DNA of 6,186 nucleotides from Pseudoflavonifractor sp047637855 (GTDB taxonomy: Bacteria > Bacillota > Clostridia > Oscillospirales > Oscillospiraceae), in assembly GCA_047637855.1 (NCBI GenBank), contig JBLJBF010000176.1, positions 1-6,186 on the forward strand, written 5' to 3'. A program made the position numbers and the translations under genes. Shown in pieces: positions 4,171 to 6,186 of the stretch. The notes beneath the pieces were generated by a model. It ran no database searches. It was not told the origin of the DNA and worked only from the letters and a program-made list of their open reading frames with translations. Numbering within the stretch: the stretch's first letter is position 1; each line of letters begins with the position of its first letter.

Positions 4171-4758
4171 TTACCACAGCTTCACCCCGGAGAAACCCAG
4201 AAAGGCCATAACCAGGAGGCCGGCTGCCACCAGCGCGAGAGGAAGTCCCGCAAAGCTCTTGGGCGGCTGGGAGAATTCCAGCCGCTCCCACACGCTGGAG
4301 AAGAGGACGAGGGCGGCGGTAAACCACAGGCCCGCCAGCACGCCGCAGGCCGCCGCCGTCCCCAGCGTCAGCGCTCCCCCCGTGCTCCACAGGGCCGCGC
4401 CCAGCACCGCGCCGTTGACGGCGGCCAGGGGCGAATACACCGCCAAAGCCGCCCAGTCCTCGAGCAGGTACTTCCGCAGGAGCGGCCCCGTCCCATAGAC
4501 CAGCCCGGCCACCAGCAGCAGACAGACCGCCGGGCGCAGATATGCCAGCCCCAGCGGGCCGAGAAGGTAGGCCTCGACCGTCCAGGCCAGCATCGACCCC
4601 AGGCTCAAGGCGGCGGTGACCGCCAGTCCCATCCCCAAAACTGCCCCCCGGGGCCTTCCCCGCTCCAGAAAAGGCGGGATGTCTAAAAAGCGGGCCAATA
4701 TAAAATTCTCGGCCGTGATGGCGGCCAGGGCCAGCGCGAAGAGCTCGGTCACCGTCAT
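4171..4758 (-). CDS. rnfA: RnfA-like membrane subunit of Rnf electron-transport complex, cysteine ligands missing
   Basis: RnfA is a six-helix membrane subunit of the ferredoxin:NAD+ oxidoreductase (Rnf), which drives Na+ or H+ export. This 195-residue product has the right length and signatures: AENFILARFLDIPPF (16-30), LGMGLAVT (41-48), NGAVLGAAL (115-123), WERLEF (157-162) and the C-terminal LGFSG. In studied RnfA/NqrE-type proteins a cysteine follows FLGL near residue 26 and another follows TN near residue 110; both bind a [2Fe-2S] cluster shared with RnfE. Here these positions are P28 and G116, and the usual NN of the first motif is EN. The remaining cysteines (C79, C138) are not at ligand positions. 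The start at 4758 overlaps the rnfE stop as ATGA, with a G-rich ribosome site. No rnfB follows. The family is clear; electron transfer by the usual route is doubtful. Confidence 0.88.
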   Translation of the reverse strand: MTVTELFALALAAITAENFILARFLDIPPFLERGRPRGAVLGMGLAVTAALSLGSMLAWTVEAYLLGPLGLAYLRPAVCLLLVAGLVYGTGPLLRKYLLEDWAALAVYSPLAAVNGAVLGAALWSTGGALTLGTAAACGVLAGLWFTAALVLFSSVWERLEFSQPPKSFAGLPLALVAAGLLVMAFLGFSGVKLW

Positions 4759-5483
4759 ACTTGACGTCCCCCTCTCCCCAGTTTGTTCCACAGCCAGCGC
4801 AGCCCGGCAGCGCCGGTCCCCAGCAGGAGCAGGCCGCCGCAGGGGGCCGCCAGCAGCAGCGCGGGCTGGAAGTCCGACCCCATAAGGGGCAGTCCCCACA
4901 GCGTCCCCGCGCCCAGAACCTCCCGGATGGCCCCCAGGGCCGCCAGGGCCAGCGTCAGCGCCAGCCCGGCGGACAGCCCGTCCAGGGCCGCGTAGCCGGG
5001 CGGGAGGATCTCGTCAAACTCTTTATCCCGCACCAGAAGCAGACAGTTGACGGCCACGAAGAAGAGCGCCCCACCCACGCCCTCGGCGGCATGGGGAAAG
5101 TTCACGCGCAGAAAAAGCCCCGCCTCCGCCGTCAGTGCGGCACTCAGAACGAGATAGACCGCCCGGCGAACCTGTCCGGGGACCCGCCCCGGCAAAAAGG
5201 CTGCGGCGAACCGCCCCAGCAGGAGAACCGCCGCCGCGCCAAGGCCGGTCCCGAGGCCCGCCTTGAGCGTGGCGGTGGCAGGAAGTACGGCGCACAGCAC
5301 CAGCGCGAGGGCCAGCATAGGAGCGCGGCGGGTAAGCCCGGCCCGCAGCACAGCCAGCGCCCGCAGCGGCTCCAGGAGGAACTGCTCCCCCAGCCAGTGC
5401 CAGACCTTTTTCAGCCCCGCCCGGGTCAGGGCGGGGGCGTTCCGGCGCAGCTCCAGCCACGCCTTGGATTTTTCCTTCTTCAC
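4755..5483 (-). CDS. rnfE: RnfE-like membrane subunit of Rnf electron-transport complex
   Basis: This 242-residue membrane protein is homologous to RnfE, the partner of RnfA in the membrane core of Rnf. Family signatures are LVLCAVLPAT (61-70), VAVNCLLLVRDKEF (143-156), AALDGLSAGLA (165-175) and LGAIREVLGAGTLWG (183-197). Both expected cluster cysteines are present, C64 and C147, 83 residues apart, the same spacing as C25 and C108 in well-studied homologues. The N-terminus is about 35-40 residues longer than in proteobacterial RnfE. The start is GTG at 5483, inside a GTGA overlap with the rnfD stop, preceded by GAGAGGGG. The long open frame upstream of this GTG is a shadow of rnfD. In known operons rnfG separates D and E; here there is no room for it. 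Confidence 0.9.
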   Translation of the reverse strand: MKKEKSKAWLELRRNAPALTRAGLKKVWHWLGEQFLLEPLRALAVLRAGLTRRAPMLALALVLCAVLPATATLKAGLGTGLGAAAVLLLGRFAAAFLPGRVPGQVRRAVYLVLSAALTAEAGLFLRVNFPHAAEGVGGALFFVAVNCLLLVRDKEFDEILPPGYAALDGLSAGLALTLALAALGAIREVLGAGTLWGLPLMGSDFQPALLLAAPCGGLLLLGTGAAGLRWLWNKLGRGGRQV

Positions 5484-6186
5484 CGGCCCCACCCCTCTCT
5501 CCAGGTCTGGCCAAAGCCCCGGCGGGGCACCAGCCGGTCCAGACCCCAGGCGCAGGCGTTCATGATGAGAATGGCGAAGGCCACCCCCTCGGGGTAGGCG
5601 CCGCAGTATCGGAGAAATACGGTCAGGGCGCCGCAGCCGAGGCCGTACAGAATCTGCCCGCCGTCCGTGACGGGGCTGGTCACCGGGTCGGTGGCCATAA
5701 AGACGGCCCCCAGCACCAGCCCGCCGCTGAGGAGCTGATAGCACATCCAGTCCCACCCGGCGACCCCCGCCGGGGGAAAGAAACAGGTCAGAACAGCCAC
5801 CGTGCCCAGAAAGGCCAGGGGAATGCGGGGCCGGATAACCCCCCGCAAGAGCAGGTACACACCCCCCAGCAGCAGCAGCGCGGCCGACACCTCTCCCAGA
5901 CTGCCCCCCCGGATGCCGGTAAAGAGCTCCAGCAGGCTCACGTCGGGCAGCACGCCGTCCCTCAGGACCGCCAGGGGCGTGGCGGCCGAGACCGCGTCCA
6001 CCCCCGACAGCCAGCCCGACCAGTCCCGCACAGCGGGAAAGACGCTCACCGCCGCCGGAAAGGAGAAGAGGAAGACCCGTCCCGCCAACGCCGGGTTCAT
6101 AAAGTTCCGCCCCAGGCCCCCGAAAATGGACGTCACCACGACGATGGCGAAGAAGTCCCCGATCAAAACCGCTCCCAGCGGGACGC
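5480..6186 (-). CDS. rnfD: RnfD membrane flavoprotein subunit of Rnf complex (5' end beyond window)
   Basis: The C-terminal 235 residues of RnfD are visible; the frame is open through the right edge, so the start lies outside. RnfD is a multi-helix membrane subunit with a covalently bound FMN. Family blocks seen in order are GGLGRNFMNPALAGR, SAATPL (its Thr codon at 5978-5980 is the expected flavin-attachment residue), GGSLGEVSAALLLLGG, VFMATDPVTSPVT, and YPEGVAFAILIMNA near the end. The attachment motif is intact, so this subunit looks functional. The stop overlaps the rnfE start by 4 nt, indicating coupled translation and one operon running D-E-A. The operon promoter and any rnfC, rnfG or rnfB upstream would lie beyond 6186. 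A TTG at 6166 is not the real start, because homologous sequence continues upstream of it. Confidence 0.93.
   Translation of the reverse strand, partial: VPLGAVLIGDFFAIVVVTSIFGGLGRNFMNPALAGRVFLFSFPAAVSVFPAVRDWSGWLSGVDAVSAATPLAVLRDGVLPDVSLLELFTGIRGGSLGEVSAALLLLGGVYLLLRGVIRPRIPLAFLGTVAVLTCFFPPAGVAGWDWMCYQLLSGGLVLGAVFMATDPVTSPVTDGGQILYGLGCGALTVFLRYCGAYPEGVAFAILIMNACAWGLDRLVPRRGFGQTWREGWGR

Noticed and set aside
4761..5597. A 278-codon plus-strand open frame opposite rnfE
   Set aside because: It is glutamine-, arginine- and proline-rich low-complexity translation typical of an antisense shadow, with no ribosome site or homology.
5484..5756. An upstream extension of rnfE by 91 codons, considered as a possible RnfG remnant
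   Set aside because: The segment lies entirely within conserved rnfD in another frame and shows no RnfG flavin-attachment motif. The GTG at 5483 with a 4-nt overlap explains the start.

Overview
The window looks like chromosomal DNA of a Gram-positive gut Clostridium relative, most likely of the Oscillospiraceae (Flavonifractor/Intestinimonas-like). This is an inference from the GC-rich coding regions, strong AGGAGG ribosome sites with TTG and GTG starts, a dense tRNA cluster with encoded CCA ends, a DUF1540 protein, a CmpB-type membrane protein and an Rnf operon. No phage, transposase or CRISPR gene is visible.

Layout. Positions 1-818 hold a five-tRNA operon on the minus strand, read Gly(TCC), Arg(TCT), His(GTG), Gln(TTG), Lys(TTT). 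It has a clear promoter at 789-818 and an intrinsic terminator at 56-82. A perfect 23-bp palindrome lies between the last tRNA and the terminator. Positions 863-1921 (minus) encode an aspartate carbamoyltransferase catalytic chain carrying a PyrI-type four-cysteine zinc tail but no allosteric domain. Divergent from it, 2144-2695 (plus) encodes a CmpB-family membrane protein whose ribosome site lies inside a hairpin. A small unrecognised protein (2702-2914, minus) converges on it. Next come a gamma-carbonic-anhydrase-family protein (3072-3584, plus, with its own promoter) and a DUF1540 cysteine-rich mini-protein (3682-3864, plus).

Positions 3865-4170 contain no gene but are packed with structure. 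Two 97-bp direct repeats each hold a 13-bp perfect hairpin whose loop is inverted between the copies, plus a terminator-like stem. Two further hairpins lie between them, and a strong plus-strand terminator ends the array.

Positions 4171-6186 (minus) are the 3' end of an Rnf-type membrane electron-transport operon: rnfD (5' end outside the window), rnfE and rnfA, joined by 4-base stop/start overlaps. rnfG is missing from its usual place between D and E, and rnfB does not follow A. The RnfA-like subunit has lost both cysteines that in characterised Rnf/Nqr complexes bind the intramembrane iron-sulfur cluster with RnfE, while RnfE keeps both of its own. This divergent Rnf-like module is the most unusual thing in the window.
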